Positions 41,766-56,319 are shown, counted from the stretch's first letter. The stretch: 64,000 nucleotides of DNA from Angiostrongylus vasorum (GCA_018806985.1 JADANN010000336.1:1608384-1672383); one strand, 5' to 3'. Translations and numbers: made by a program. Notes: generated from the letters alone by a model not told the origin.

Positions 41766-42070
41766 AAGACTTTTACCTTGATACTCTTATTACTACGATG
41801 TGAAATACAACAAGTGGACATTGTGTTCCGCGAAATATTTTCGAATTCCAGATGAACAGCGATGAGCTAGGAATGTGCTCCATTGGCGCAGTTGGTTAGC
41901 GCGTGGTACTTATAAGACTAAGAAATGCCAAGGTCGGGAGTTCGATTTTCCCATGAAGGAAGACTTTTACCTTGATACTCTTATTACTACGATGTGAAAT
42001 ACAACAAGTGGACATTGTGGTCCGCGAAATATTTCCGAATTCCAAATGAACAGCGATGAGCTAGGAATGT

Positions 42071-42154
42071 GCTCCATTGGCGCAGTTGGTTAGCGCGTGG
42101 TACTTATAAGACTAAGAAATGCCAAGGTCGGGAGTTCGATCCTCCCATGGAGCA
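42071..42154 (+). tRNA. tRNA-Ile(UAU), intact copy
   Basis: All stems pair as in the reference copy; long spacer follows. Confidence 0.93.
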
Positions 42155-43250
42155 AGACTTTTGCATTGATGCCAAGAGTTTTGCATTGGCACAAATTACC
42201 TCGATGTGAAATACAAGAAGAGGATATTACAGACGGCGAAATAATTCCGAATTCCAAATGAACAGCGATGACCCAGGAATGTGCTCCATTGGCACAGTTG
42301 GTTAGCGCGTGGTACTTATAAGACTAAGAAATGCCAAGGTCGGGAGTTCGATCCTCCCATGAAGGAAGACTTTTACCTTGATACTCTTATTACTACGATG
42401 TGAAATACAACAAGTGGACATTGTGGTCCGCGAAATATTTCCGAATTCCAAATGAACAGCGATGAGTTAGGAATGTGCTCCATTGGCGCAGTTGGTTAGA
42501 GCGTGGTACTTATAAGACTAAGAAATGCCAAGGTCGGGAGTTCGATCCTCCCATGAAGGAAGACATTTACCTTGATACTCTTATTACTACGATGTGAAAT
42601 ACAACAAGTGGACATTGTGGTCCGCGAAATATTTCCGAATTCCAAATGAACAGCGATGAGTTAGGAATGTGCTCCATTGGCGCAGTTGGTTAGCGCGTGG
42701 TACTTATAAGACTAAGAAATGCCAAGGTCGGGAGTTCGATCCTCCCATGAAGGAAGACATTTACCTTGATACTCTTATTACTACGATGTGAAATACAACA
42801 AGTGGACATTGTGGTCCGCGAAATATTTCCGAATTCCAAATGAACAGCGATGAGCTAGGAATGTGCTCCATTGGCGCAGTTGGTTAGCGCGTGGTACTTA
42901 TAAGACTAAGAAATGCCAAGGTCGGGAGTTCGATTTTCCCATGAAGGAAGACTTTTACCTTGATACTCTTATTACTACGATGTGAAATACAACAAGTGGA
43001 CATTGTGGTCCGCGAAATATTTCCGAATTCCAAATGAACAGCGATGAGCTAGGAGTGCTCCATTGGCGCAGTTGGTTAGCGCGTGGTACTTATAAGACTA
43101 AGAAATGCCAAGGTCGGGAGTTCGATCCTCCCATGAAGGAAGACATTTACCTTGATACTCTTATTACTACGATGTGAAATACAACAAGTGGACATTGTGG
43201 TCCGCGAAATATTTCCGAATTCCAAATGAACAGCGATGAGCTAGGAGTGT

Positions 43251-43334
43251 GCTCCATTGGCGCAGTTGGTTAGCGCGTGGTACTTATAAGACTAAGAAAT
43301 GCCAAGGTCGGGAGTTCGATCCTCCCATGGAGCA
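43251..43334 (+). tRNA. tRNA-Ile(UAU), intact copy
   Basis: All stems pair as in the reference copy; the next unit is the GCTTCAT D-arm variant. Confidence 0.93.
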
Positions 43335-43850
43335 AGACTTTTGCATTGATGCCAAGAGTTTTGCATTGGCACAAATTACCTCGATGTGAAATACAAGAAG
43401 AGGATATTACAGACGGCGAAATAATTCCGAATTCCAAATGAACAGCGATGACCCAGGAATGTGCTTCATTGGTACAGTTGGCAAGCGCGTGGTGCTTATA
43501 AGACTAAGAAATGCCAAGGTCGGGAGTTCGATCCTCCCATGAAGGAAGACTTTTACCTTGATACTCTTATTACTACGATGTGAAATACAACAAGTGGACA
43601 TTGTGTTCCGCGAAATATTTTCGAATTCCAGATGAACAGCGATGAGCTAGGAATGTGCTCCATTGGCGCAGTTGGTTAGCGCGTGGTACTTATAAGACTA
43701 AGAAATGCCAAGGTCGGGAGTTCGATTTTCCCATGAAGGAAGACTTTTACCTTGATACTCTTATTACTACGATGTGAAATACAACAAGTGGACATTGTGG
43801 TCCGCGAAATATTTCCGAATTCCAAATGAACAGCGATGAGCTAGGAGTGT

Positions 43851-43934
43851 GCTCCATTGGCGCAGTTGGTTAGCGCGTGGTACTTATAAGACTAAGAAAT
43901 GCCAAGGTCGGGAGTTCGATCCTCCCATGGAGCA
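43851..43934 (+). tRNA. tRNA-Ile(UAU), intact copy
   Basis: All stems pair as in the reference copy; the next unit is the GCTTCAT variant. Confidence 0.93.
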
Positions 43935-45029
43935 AGACTTTTGCATTGATGCCAAGAGTTTTGCATTGGCACAAATTACCTCGATGTGAAATACAAGAAG
44001 AGGATATTACAGACGGCGAAATAATTCCGAATTCCAAATGAACAGCGATGACCCAGGAATGTGCTTCATTGGTACAGTTGGCAAGCGCGTGGTGCTTATA
44101 AGACTAAGAAATGCCAAGGTCGGGAGTTCGATTTTCCCATGAAGGAAGACTTTTACCTTGATACTCTTATTACTACGATGTGAAATACAACAAGTGGACA
44201 TTGTGTTCCGCGAAATATTTTCGAATTCCAGATGAACAGCGATGAGCTAGGAATGTGCTCCATTGGCGCAGTTGGTTAGCGCGTGGTACTTATAAGACTA
44301 AGAAATGCCAAGGTCGGGAGTTCGATTTTCCCATGAAGGAAGACTTTTACCTTGATACTCTTATTACTACGATGTGAAATACAACAAGTGGACATTGTGG
44401 TCCGCGAAATATTTCCGAATTCCAAATGAACAGCGATGAGCTAGGAATGTGCTCCATTGGCGCAGTTGGTTAGCGCGTGGTACTTATAAGACTAAGAAAT
44501 GCCAAGGTCGGGAGTTCGATCCTCCCATGAAGGAAGACTTTTACCTTGATACTCTTATTACTACGATGTGAAATACAACAAGTGGACATTGTGTTCCGCG
44601 AAATATTTTCGAATTCCAGATGAACAGCGATGAGCTAGGAATGTGCTCCATTGGCGCAGTTGGTTAGCGCGTGGTACTTATAAGACTAAGAAATGCCAAG
44701 GTCGGGAGTTCGATTTTCCCATGAAGGAAGACTTTTACCTTGATACTCTTATTACTACGATGTGAAATACAACAAGTGGACATTGTGGTCCGCGAAATAT
44801 TTCCGAATTCCAAATGAACAGCGATGAGTTAGGATGCTCCATTGGCGCAGTTGGTTAGCGCGTGGTACTTATAAGACTAAGAAATGCCAAGGTCGGGAGT
44901 TCGATCCTCCCATGAAGGAAGACATTTACCTTGATACTCTTATTACTACGATGTGAAATACAACAAGTGGACATTGTGGTCCGCGAAATATTTCCGAATT
45001 CCAAATGAACAGCGATGAGCTAGGAGTGT

Positions 45030-45113
45030 GCTCCATTGGCGCAGTTGGTTAGCGCGTGGTACTTATAAGACTAAGAAATGCCAAGGTCGGGAGTTCGATC
45101 CTCCCATGGAGCA
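45030..45113 (+). tRNA. tRNA-Ile(UAU), intact copy
   Basis: All stems pair as in the reference copy; long spacer follows. Confidence 0.93.
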
Positions 45114-46018
45114 AGACTTTTGCATTGATGCCAAGAGTTTTGCATTGGCACAAATTACCTCGATGTGAAATACAAGAAGAGGATATTACAGACGGCGAAA
45201 TAATTCCGAATTCCAAATGAACAGCGATGACCCAGGAATGTGCTCCATTGGCACAGTTGGTTAGCGCGTGGTACTTATAAGACTAAGAAATGCCAAGGTC
45301 GGGAGTTCGATCCTCCCATGGAGCAAGACTTTTACCTTGATACTCTTATTACTACGATGTGAAATACAACAAGTGGACATTGTGTTCCGCGAAATATTTT
45401 CGAATTCCAGATGAACAGCGATGAGCTAGGAATGTGCTCCATTGGCGCAGTTGGTTAGCGCGTGGTACTTATAAGACTAAGAAATGCCAAGGTCGGGAGT
45501 TCGATTTTCCCATGAAGGAAGACTTTTACCTTGATACTCTTATTACTACGATGTGAAATACAACAAGTGGACATTGTGGTCCGCGAAATATTTCCGAATT
45601 CCAAATGAACAGCGATGAGCTAGGAATGTGCTCCATTGGCGCAGTTGGTTAGCGCGTGGTACTTATAAGACTAAGAAATGCCAAGGTCGGGAGTTCGATC
45701 CTCCCATGAAGGAAGACATTTTACCTTGATACTCTTATTACTACGATGTGAAATACAACAAGTGGACATTGTGGTCCGCGAAATATTTCCGAATTCCAAA
45801 TGAACAGCGATGAGCTAGGAATGTGCTCCATTGGCGCAGTTGGTTAGCGCGTGGTACTTATAAGACTAAGAAATGCCAAGGTCGGGAGTTCGATCCTCCC
45901 ATGAAGGAAGACTTTTACCTTGATACTCTTATTACTACGATGTGAAATACAACAAGTGGACATTGTGGTCCGCGAAATATTTCCGAATTCCAAATGAACA
46001 GCGATGAGCTAGCAGTGT

Positions 46019-46102
46019 GCTCCATTGGCGCAGTTGGTTAGCGCGTGGTACTTATAAGACTAAGAAATGCCAAGGTCGGGAGTTCGATCCTCCCATGGAG
46101 CA
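46019..46102 (+). tRNA. tRNA-Ile(UAU), intact copy
   Basis: All stems pair; the leader has the rare AGCTAGCAG variant shared with the unit at 47023. Confidence 0.93.
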
Positions 46103-47022
46103 AGACTTTTGCATTGATGCCAAGAGTTTTGCATTGGCACAAATTACCTCGATGTGAAATACAAGAAGAGGATATTACAGACGGCGAAATAATTCCGAAT
46201 TCCAAATGAACAGCGATGACCCAGGAATGTGCTTCATTGGTACAGTTGGCAAGCGCGTGGTGCTTATAAGACTAAGAAATGCCAAGGTCGGGAGTTCGAT
46301 CCTCCCATGAAGGAAGACTTTTACCTTGATACTCTTATTACTACGATGTGAAATACAACAAGTGGACATTGTGGTCCGCGAAATATTTCCGAATTCCAAA
46401 TGAACAGCGATGAGTTAGGAGTGCTCCATTGGCGCAGTTGGTTAGAGCGTGGTACTTATAAGACTAAGAAATGCCAAGGTCGGGAGTTCGATCCTCCCAT
46501 GGAGCAAGACTTTTGCATTGATGCCAAGAGTTTTGCATTGGCACAAATTACCTCGATGTGAAATACAAGAAGAGGATATTACAGACGGCGAAATAATTCC
46601 GAATTCCAAATGAACAGCGATGACCCAGGAATGTGCTTCATTGGTACAGTTGGCAAGCGCGTGGTGCTTATAAGACTAAGAAATGCCAAGGTCGGGAGTT
46701 CGATTTTCCCATGAAGGAAGACTTTTACCTTGATACTCTTATTACTACGATGTGAAATACAACAAGTGGACATTGTGGTCCGCGAAATATTTCCGAATTC
46801 CAAATGAACAGCGATGAGCTAGGAGTTGCTCCATTGGCGCAGTTGGTTAGCGCGTGGTACTTATAAGACTAAGAAATGCCAAGGTCGGGAGTTCGATCCT
46901 CCCATGAAGGAAGACATTTTACCTTGATACTCTTATTACTACGATGTGAAATACAACAAGTGGACATTGTGGTCCGCGAAATATTTCCGAATTCCAAATG
47001 AACAGCGATGAGCTAGCAGTGT

Positions 47023-47106
47023 GCTCCATTGGCGCAGTTGGTTAGCGCGTGGTACTTATAAGACTAAGAAATGCCAAGGTCGGGAGTTCGATCCTCCCAT
47101 GGAGCA
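47023..47106 (+). tRNA. tRNA-Ile(UAU), intact copy
   Basis: All stems pair; AGCTAGCAG leader variant as at 46019. Confidence 0.93.
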
Positions 47107-48203
47107 AGACTTTTGCATTGATGCCAAGAGTTTTGCATTGGCACAAATTACCTCGATGTGAAATACAAGAAGAGGATATTACAGACGGCGAAATAATTCC
47201 GAATTCCAAATGAACAGCGATGACCCAGGAATGTGCTTCATTGGTACAGTTGGCAAGCGCGTGGTGCTTATAAGACTAAGAAATGCCAAGGTCGGGAGTT
47301 CGATTTTCCCATGAAGGAAGACTTTTACCTTGATACTCTTATTACTACGATGTGAAATACAACAAGTGGACATTGTGGTCCGCGAAATATTTTCCGAATT
47401 CCAAATGAACAGCGATGAGTTAGGATTTGCTCCATTGGCGCAGTTGGTTAGCGCGTGGTACTTATAAGACTAAGAAATGCCAAGGTCGGGAGTTCGATTT
47501 TCCCATGAAGGAAGACATTTTACCTTGATACTCTTATTACTACGATGTGAAATACAACAAGTGGACATTGTGGTCCGCGAAATATTTCCGAATTCCAAAT
47601 GAACAGCGATGAGCTAGGAGTGTGCTCCATTGGCGCAGTTGGTTAGCGCGTGGTACTTATAAGACTAAGAAATGCCAAGGTCGGGAGTTCGATCCTCCCA
47701 TGAAGGAAGACTTTTACCTTGATACTCTTATTACTACGATGTGAAATACAACAAGTGGACATTGTGGTCCGCGAAATATTTTCCGAATTCCAAATGAACA
47801 GCGATGAGCTAGGAGTGCTCCATTGGCGCAGTTGGTTAGCGCGTGGTACTTATAAGACTAAGAAATGCCAAGGTCGGGAGTTCGATTTTCCCATGAAGGA
47901 AGACTTTTACCTTGATACTCTTATTACTACGATGTGAAATACAACAAGTGGACATTGTGGTCCGCGAAATATTTCCGAATTCCAAATGAACAGCGATGAG
48001 CTAGGAGTTGCTCCATTGGCGCAGTTGGTTAGCGCGTGGTACTTATAAGACTAAGAAATGCCAAGGTCGGGAGTTCGATCCTCCCATGAAGGAAGACATT
48101 TACCTTGATACTCTTATTACTACGATGTGAAATACAACAAGTGGACATTGTGGTCCGCGAAATATTTCCGAATTCCAAATGAACAGCGATGAGCTAGGAG
48201 TGT

Positions 48204-48287
48204 GCTCCATTGGCGCAGTTGGTTAGCGCGTGGTACTTATAAGACTAAGAAATGCCAAGGTCGGGAGTTCGATCCTCCCATGGAGCA
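48204..48287 (+). tRNA. tRNA-Ile(UAU), intact copy
   Basis: All stems pair as in the reference copy; long spacer follows. Confidence 0.93.
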
Positions 48288-49192
48288 AGACTTTTGCATT
48301 GATGCCAAGAGTTTTGCATTGGCACAAATTACCTCGATGTGAAATACAAGAAGAGGATATTACAGACGGCGAAATAATTCCGAATTCCAAATGAACAGCG
48401 ATGACCCAGGAATGTGCTCCATTGGCACAGTTGGTTAGCGCGTGGTACTTATAAGACTAAGAAATGCCAAGGTCGGGAGTTCGATCCTCCCATGAAGCAA
48501 GACTTTTACCTTGATACTCTTATTACTACGATGTGAAATACAACAAGTGGACATTGTGTTCCGCGAAATATTTTCGAATTCCAGATGAACAGCGATGAGC
48601 TAGGAATGTGCTCCATTGGCGCAGTTGGTTAGCGCGTGGTACTTATAAGACTAAGAAATGCCAAGGTCGGGAGTTCGATTTTCCCATGAAGGAAGACTTT
48701 TACCTTGATACTCTTATTACTACGATGTGAAATACAACAAGTGGACATTGTGGTCCGCGAAATATTTCCGAATTCCAAATGAACAGCGATGAGCTAGGAA
48801 TGTGCTCCATTGGCGCAGTTGGTTAGCGCGTGGTACTTATAAGACTAAGAAATGCCAAGGTCGGGAGTTCGATCCTCCCATGAAGGAAGACTTTTACCTT
48901 GATACTCTTATTACTACGATGTGAAATACAACAAGTGGACATTGTGGTCCGCGAAATATTTCCGAATTCCAAATGAACAGCGATGAGCTAGGAGTGTGCT
49001 CCATTGGCGCAGTTGGTTAGCGCGTGGTACTTATAAGACTAAGAAATGCCAAGGTCGGGAGTTCGATCTTTCCCATGAAGGAAGACTTTTACCTTGATAC
49101 TCTTATTACTACGATGTGAAATACAACAAGTGGACATTGTGGTCCGCGAAATATTTCCGAATTCCAAATGAACAGCGATGAGCTAGGAGTGT

Positions 49193-49276
49193 GCTCCATT
49201 GGCGCAGTTGGTTAGCGCGTGGTACTTATAAGACTAAGAAATGCCAAGGTCGGGAGTTCGATCCTCCCATGGAGCA
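49193..49276 (+). tRNA. tRNA-Ile(UAU), intact copy
   Basis: All stems pair; first unit of a block that duplicates 46019-47300. Confidence 0.93.
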
Positions 49277-50197
49277 AGACTTTTGCATTGATGCCAAGAG
49301 TTTTGCATTGGCACAAATTACCTCGATGTGAAATACAAGAAGAGGATATTACAGACGGCGAAATAATTCCGAATTCCAAATGAACAGCGATGACCCAGGA
49401 ATGTGCTTCATTGGTACAGTTGGCAAGCGCGTGGTGCTTATAAGACTAAGAAATGCCAAGGTCGGGAGTTCGATCCTCCCATGAAGGAAGACTTTTACCT
49501 TGATACTCTTATTACTACGATGTGAAATACAACAAGTGGACATTGTGGTCCGCGAAATATTTCCGAATTCCAAATGAACAGCGATGAGTTAGGAGTGCTC
49601 CATTGGCGCAGTTGGTTAGAGCGTGGTACTTATAAGACTAAGAAATGCCAAGGTCGGGAGTTCGATCCTCCCATGGAGCAAGACTTTTGCATTGATGCCA
49701 AGAGTTTTGCATTGGCACAAATTACCTCGATGTGAAATACAAGAAGAGGATATTACAGACGGCGAAATAATTCCGAATTCCAAATGAACAGCGATGACCC
49801 AGGAATGTGCTTCATTGGTACAGTTGGCAAGCGCGTGGTGCTTATAAGACTAAGAAATGCCAAGGTCGGGAGTTCGATTTTCCCATGAAGGAAGACTTTT
49901 ACCTTGATACTCTTATTACTACGATGTGAAATACAACAAGTGGACATTGTGGTCCGCGAAATATTTCCGAATTCCAAATGAACAGCGATGAGCTAGGAAT
50001 TTGCTCCATTGGCGCAGTTGGTTAGCGCGTGGTACTTATAAGACTAAGAAATGCCAAGGTCGGGAGTTCGATCCTCCCATGAAGGAAGACATTTTACCTT
50101 GATACTCTTATTACTACGATGTGAAATACAACAAGTGGACATTGTGGTCCGCGAAATATTTCCGAATTCCAAATGAACAGCGATGAGCTAGGAGTGT

Positions 50198-50281
50198 GCT
50201 CCATTGGCGCAGTTGGTTAGCGCGTGGTACTTATAAGACTAAGAAATGCCAAGGTCGGGAGTTCGATCCTCCCATGGAGCA
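50198..50281 (+). tRNA. tRNA-Ile(UAU), intact copy
   Basis: All stems pair; followed by a GCTTCAT variant unit. Confidence 0.93.
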
Positions 50282-52158
50282 AGACTTTTGCATTGATGCC
50301 AAGAGTTTTGCATTGGCACAAATTACCTCGATGTGAAATACAAGAAGAGGATATTACAGACGGCGAAATAATTCCGAATTCCAAATGAACAGCGATGACC
50401 CAGGAATGTGCTTCATTGGTACAGTTGGCAAGCGCGTGGTGCTTATAAGACTAAGAAATGCCAAGGTCGGGAGTTCGATTTTCCCATGAAGGAAGACTTT
50501 TACCTTGATACTCTTATTACTACGATGTGAAATACAACAAGTGGACATTGTGTTCCGCGAAATATTTTCGAATTCCAAATGAACAGCGATGAGCTAGGAA
50601 TGTGCTCCATTGGCGCAGTTGGTTAGCGCGTGGTACTTATAAGACTAAGAAATGCCAAGGTCGGGAGTTCGATTTTCCCATGAAGGAAGACTTTTACCTT
50701 GATACTCTTATTACTACGATGTGAAATACAACAAGTGGACATTGTGGTCCGCGAAATATTTCCGAATTCCAAATGAACAGCGATGAGCTAGGAATGTGCT
50801 CCATTGGCGCAGTTGGTTAGCGCGTGGTACTTATAAGACTAAGAAATGCCAAGGTCGGGAGTTCGATTTTCCCATGAAGGAAGACTTTTACCTTGATACT
50901 CTTATTACTACGATGTGAAATACAACAAGTGGACATTGTGTTCCGCGAAATATTTTCGAATTCCAAATGAACAGCGATGAGCTAGGAATGTGCTCCATTG
51001 GCGCAGTTGGTTAGCGCGTGGTACTTATAAGACTAAGAAATGCCAAGGTCGGGAGTTCGATTTTCCCATGAAGGAAGACTTTTACCTTGATACTCTTATT
51101 ACTACGATGTGAAATACAACAAGTGGACATTGTGGTCCGCGAAATATTTCCGAATTCCAAATGAACAGCGATGAGCTAGGAGTTGCTCCATTGGCGCAGT
51201 TGGTTAGCGCGTGGTACTTATAAGACTAAGAAATGCCAAGGTCGGGAGTTCGATCCTCCCATGAAGGAAGACATTTACCTTGATACTCTTATTACTACGA
51301 TGTGAAATACAACAAGTGGACATTGTGGTCCGCGAAATATTTCCGAATTCCAAATGAACAGCGATGAGCTAGGAAATGTGCTCCATTGGCGCAGTTGGTT
51401 AGCGCGTGGTACTTATAAGACTAAGAAATGCCAAGGTCGGGAGTTCGATTTTCCCATGAAGGAAGACTTTTACCTTGATACTCTTATTACTACGATGTGA
51501 AATACAACAAGTGGACATTGTGGTCCGCGAAATATTTTCCGAATTCCAAATGAACAGCGATGAGCTAGGAATGTGCTCCATTGGCGCAGTTGGTTAGCGC
51601 GTGGTACTTATAAGACTAAGAAATGCCAAGGTCGGGAGTTCGATTTTCCCATGAAGGAAGACTTTTACCTTGATACTCTTATTACTACGATGTGAAATAC
51701 AACAAGTGGACATTGTGGTCCGCGAAATATTTTCCGAATTCCAAATGAACAGCGATGAGCTAGGAATGTGCTCCATTGGCGCAGTTGGTTAGCGCGTGGT
51801 ACTTATAAGACTAAGAAATGCCAAGGTCGGGAGTTCGATTTTCCCATGAAGGAAGACTTTTACCTTGATACTCTTATTACTACGATGTGAAATACAACAA
51901 GTGGACATTGTGGTCCGCGAAATATTTTCCGAATTCCAAATGAACAGCGATGAGCTAGGAATGTGCTCCATTGGCGCAGTTGGTTAGCGCGTGGTACTTA
52001 TAAGACTAAGAAATGCCAAGGTCGGGAGTTCGATCCTCCCATGAAGGAAGACATTTACCTTGATACTCTTATTACTACGATGTGAAATACAACAAGTGGA
52101 CATTGTGGTCCGCGAAATATTTCCGAATTCCAAATGAACAGCGATGAGCTAGGAGTGT

Positions 52159-52242
52159 GCTCCATTGGCGCAGTTGGTTAGCGCGTGGTACTTATAAGAC
52201 TAAGAAATGCCAAGGTCGGGAGTTCGATCCTCCCATGGAGCA
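52159..52242 (+). tRNA. tRNA-Ile(UAU), intact copy
   Basis: All stems pair; the downstream terminator is TTTTT rather than TTTT. Confidence 0.93.
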
Positions 52243-52953
52243 AGACTTTTTGCATTGATGCCAAGAGTTTTGCATTGGCACAAATTACCTCGATGTGAAA
52301 TACAAGAAGAGGATATTACAGACGGCGAAATAATTCCGAATTCCAAATGAACAGCGATGAGCTAGGAATGTGCTCCATTGGCACAGTTGGTTAGCGCGTG
52401 GTACTTATAAGACTAAGAAATGCCAAGGTCGGGAGTTCGATCCTCCCATGAAGGAAGACTTTTACCTTGATACTCTTATTACTACGATGTGAAATACAAC
52501 AAGTGGACATTGTGGTCCGCGAAATATTTTCCGAATTCCAAATGAACAGCGATGAGCTAGGAATGTGCTCCATTGGCGCAGTTGGTTAGCGCGTGGTACT
52601 TATAAGACTAAGAAATGCCAAGGTCGGGAGTTCGATCCTCCCATGAAGGAAGACTTTTACCTTGATACTCTTATTACTACGATGTGAAATACAACAAGTG
52701 GACATTGTGGTCCGCGAAATATTTCCGAATTCCAAATGAACAGCGATGAGCTAGGAATGTGCTCCATTGGCGCAGTTGGTTAGCGCGTGGTACTTATAAG
52801 ACTAAGAAATGCCAAGGTCGGGAGTTCGATCCTCCCACGGAGTAAGAGTTTTGCATTGGCACAATATTACCTGGATGTGAAATACAACAAGGGGACATTG
52901 TGGTCGGCGAAATATTTCCGAATTCCAAATGAACAGCGATGACCCAGGAATGT

Positions 52954-53037
52954 GCTCCATTGGCGCAGTTGGTTAGCGCGTGGTACTTATAAGACTAAGA
53001 AATGCCAAGGTCGGGAGTTCGATCCTCCCATGGAGCA
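52954..53037 (+). tRNA. tRNA-Ile(UAU), intact copy
   Basis: All stems pair, but the downstream run is only TTT (AAGACTTTGCATT), so termination may be weak. Confidence 0.92.
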
Positions 53038-54134
53038 AGACTTTGCATTGATGCCAAGAGTTTTGCATTGGCACAAATTACCTCGATGTGAAATACAACA
53101 AGAGGATATTACAGACGGCGAAATAATTCCGAATTCCAAATGAACAGCGATGAGCTAGGAATGTGCTCCATTGGCACAGTTGGTTAGCGCGTGGTACTTA
53201 TAAGACTAAGAAATGCCAAGGTCGGGAGTTCGATCCTCCCACGGAGTAAGAGTTTTGCATTGGCACAATATTACCTGGATGTGAAATACAACAAGTGGAC
53301 ATTGTGTTCCGCGAAATATTTTCGAATTCCAGATGAACAGCGGTGAGCTAGGAATGTGCTCCATTGGCGCAGTTGGTTAGCGCGTGGTACTTATAAGACT
53401 AAGAAATGCCAAGGTCGGGAGTTCGATTTTCCCATGAAGGAAGACTTTTACCTTGATACTCTTATTACTACGATGTGAAATACAACAAGTGGACATTGTG
53501 GTCCGCGAAATATTTCCGAATTCCAAATGAACAGCGATGAGCTAGGAGTGTGCTCCATTGGCACAGTTGGTTAGCGCGTGGTACTTATAAGACTAAGAAA
53601 TGTCAAGGTCGGGAGTTCGATTTTCCCATGAAGGAAGACTTTTACCTTGATACTCTTATTACTACGATGTGAAATACAACAAGAGGATATTACAGACGGC
53701 GAAATAATTCCGAATTCCAAATGAACAGCGATGACCCAGGAACGTGCTCCATTGGCACAGTTGGTTAGCGCGTGGTACTTATAAGACTAAGAAATGCCAA
53801 GGTCGGGAGTTCGATCCTCCCATGGAGCAAGACTTTTACCTTGATACTCTTATTACTACGATGTGAAATACAACAAGTGGACATTGTGGTCCGCGAAATA
53901 TTTTCGAATTCCAAATGAACAGCGATGAGCTAGGAATGTGCTCCATTGGCGCAGTTGGTTAGCGCGTGGTACTTATAAGACTAAGAAATGCCAAGGTCGG
54001 GAGTTCGATTTCTCCCATGAAGGAAGACTTTTACCTTGATACTATTATTACTACGATGTGAAATACAACAAGTGGACATTGTGGTCCGCGAAATATTTCC
54101 GAATTCCAAATGAACAGCGATGAGCTAGGAATGT

Positions 54135-54218
54135 GCTCCATTGGCGCAGTTGGTTAGCGCGTGGTACTTATAAGACTAAGAAATGCCAAGGTCGGGAGTT
54201 CGATCCTCCCATGGAGCA
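54135..54218 (+). tRNA. tRNA-Ile(UAU), intact copy
   Basis: All stems pair; followed by a shortened spacer (TGATGCACATTATTACC) seen only once. Confidence 0.93.
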
Positions 54219-54330
54219 AGACTTTTGCATTGATGCACATTATTACCTACGATGTGAAATACAACAAGGGGACATTGTGGTCGGCGAAATATTTCCGAAT
54301 TCCAAATGAACAGCGATGACCCAGGAATGT

Positions 54331-54414
54331 GCTCCATTGGCGCAGTTGGTTAGCGCGTGGTACTTATAAGACTAAGAAATGCCAAGGTCGGGAGTTCGAT
54401 CCTCCCATGGAGCA
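54331..54414 (+). tRNA. tRNA-Ile(UAU), intact copy
   Basis: All stems pair; first unit of the third copy of a roughly 0.9-kb higher-order block (also 39908 and 52954). Confidence 0.93.
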
Positions 54415-55511
54415 AGACTTTTGCATTGATGCCAAGAGTTTTGCATTGGCACAAATTACCTCGATGTGAAATACAACAAGAGGATATTACAGACGGCGAA
54501 ATAATTCCGAATTCCAAATGAACAGCGATGAGCTAGGAATGTGCTCCATTGGCACAGTTGGTTAGCGCGTGGTACTTATAAGACTAAGAAATGCCAAGGT
54601 CGGGAGTTCGATCCTCCCACGGAGTAAGAGTTTTGCATTGGCACAATATTACCTGGATGTGAAATACAACAAGTGGACATTGTGTTCCGCGAAATATTTT
54701 CGAATTCCAGATGAACAGCGGTGAGCTAGGAATGTGCTCCATTGGCGCAGTTGGTTAGCGCGTGGTACTTATAAGACTAAGAAATGCCAAGGTCGGGAGT
54801 TCGATTTTCCCATGAAGGAAGACTTTTACCTTGATACTCTTATTACTACGATGTGAAATACAACAAGTGGACATTGTGGTCCGCGAAATATTTCCGAATT
54901 CCAAATGAACAGCGATGAGCTAGGAGTGTGCTCCATTGGCACAGTTGGTTAGCGCGTGGTACTTATAAGACTAAGAAATGTCAAGGTCGGGAGTTCGATT
55001 TTCCCATGAAGGAAGACTTTTACCTTGATACTCTTATTACTACGATGTGAAATACAACAAGAGGATATTACAGACGGCGAAATAATTCCGAATTCCAAAT
55101 GAACAGCGATGACCCAGGAACGTGCTCCATTGGCACAGTTGGTTAGCGCGTGGTACTTATAAGACTAAGAAATGCCAAGGTCGGGAGTTCGATCCTCCCA
55201 TGGAGCAAGACTTTTACCTTGATACTCTTATTACTACGATGTGAAATACAACAAGTGGACATTGTGTTCCGCGAAATATTTTCGAATTCCAGATGAACAG
55301 CGATGAGCTAGGAATGTGCTCCATTGGCGCAGTTGGTTAGCGCGTGGTACTTATAAGACTAAGAAATGCCAAGGTCGGGAGTTCGATTTTCCCATGAAGG
55401 AAGACTTTTACCTTGATACTCTTATTACTACGATGTGAAATACAACAAGTGGACATTGTGGTCCGCGAAATATTTCCGAATTCCAAATGAACAGCGATGA
55501 GCTAGGAATGT

Positions 55512-55595
55512 GCTCCATTGGCGCAGTTGGTTAGCGCGTGGTACTTATAAGACTAAGAAATGCCAAGGTCGGGAGTTCGATCCTCCCATGGAGCA
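55512..55595 (+). tRNA. tRNA-Ile(UAU), intact copy
   Basis: All stems pair; the next unit is also intact. Confidence 0.93.
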
Positions 55596-55723
55596 AGACT
55601 TTTGCATTGATGCCAAGAGTTTTGCATTGGCACAAATTACCTCGATGTGAAATACAAGAAGAGGATATTACAGACGGCGAAATAATTCCGAATTCCAAAT
55701 GAACAGCGATGAGCTAGGAATGT

Positions 55724-55807
55724 GCTCCATTGGCGCAGTTGGTTAGCGCGTGGTACTTATAAGACTAAGAAATGCCAAGGTCGGGAGTTCGATCCTCCCA
55801 TGGAGCA
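55724..55807 (+). tRNA. tRNA-Ile(UAU), intact copy
   Basis: All stems pair; one of the few cases of two intact genes in consecutive units. Confidence 0.93.
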
Positions 55808-56319
55808 AGACTTTTGCATTGATGCCAAGAGTTTTGCATTGGCACAAATTACCTCGATGTGAAATACAAGAAGAGGATATTACAGACGGCGAAATAATTT
55901 CCGAATTCCAAATGAACAGCGATGAGCTAGGAATGTGCTCCATTGGCGCAGTTGGTTAGCGCGTGGTACTTATAAGACTAAGAAATGCCAAGGTCGGGAG
56001 TTCGATCCTCCCATGAAGGAAGACTTTTACCTTGATACTCTTATTACTACGATGTGAAATACAACAAGTGGACATTGTGGTCCGCGAAATATTTCCGAAT
56101 TCCAAATGAACAGCGATGAGTTAGGACTCCATTGGCGCAGTTGGTTAGAGCGTGGTACTTATAAGACTAAGAAATGCCAAGGTCGGGAGTTCGATCCTCC
56201 CATGAAGGAAGACATTTACCTTGATACTCTTATTACTACGATGTGAAATACAACAAGTGGACATTGTGGTCCGCGAAATATTTCCGAATTCCAAATGAAC
56301 AGCGATGAGCTAGGAGTGT

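Noticed and set aside
47719..47937. Plus-strand frames with LHWRSWLARGTYKTKKCQGREFD
   Set aside because: This is the tRNA gene itself read as protein.
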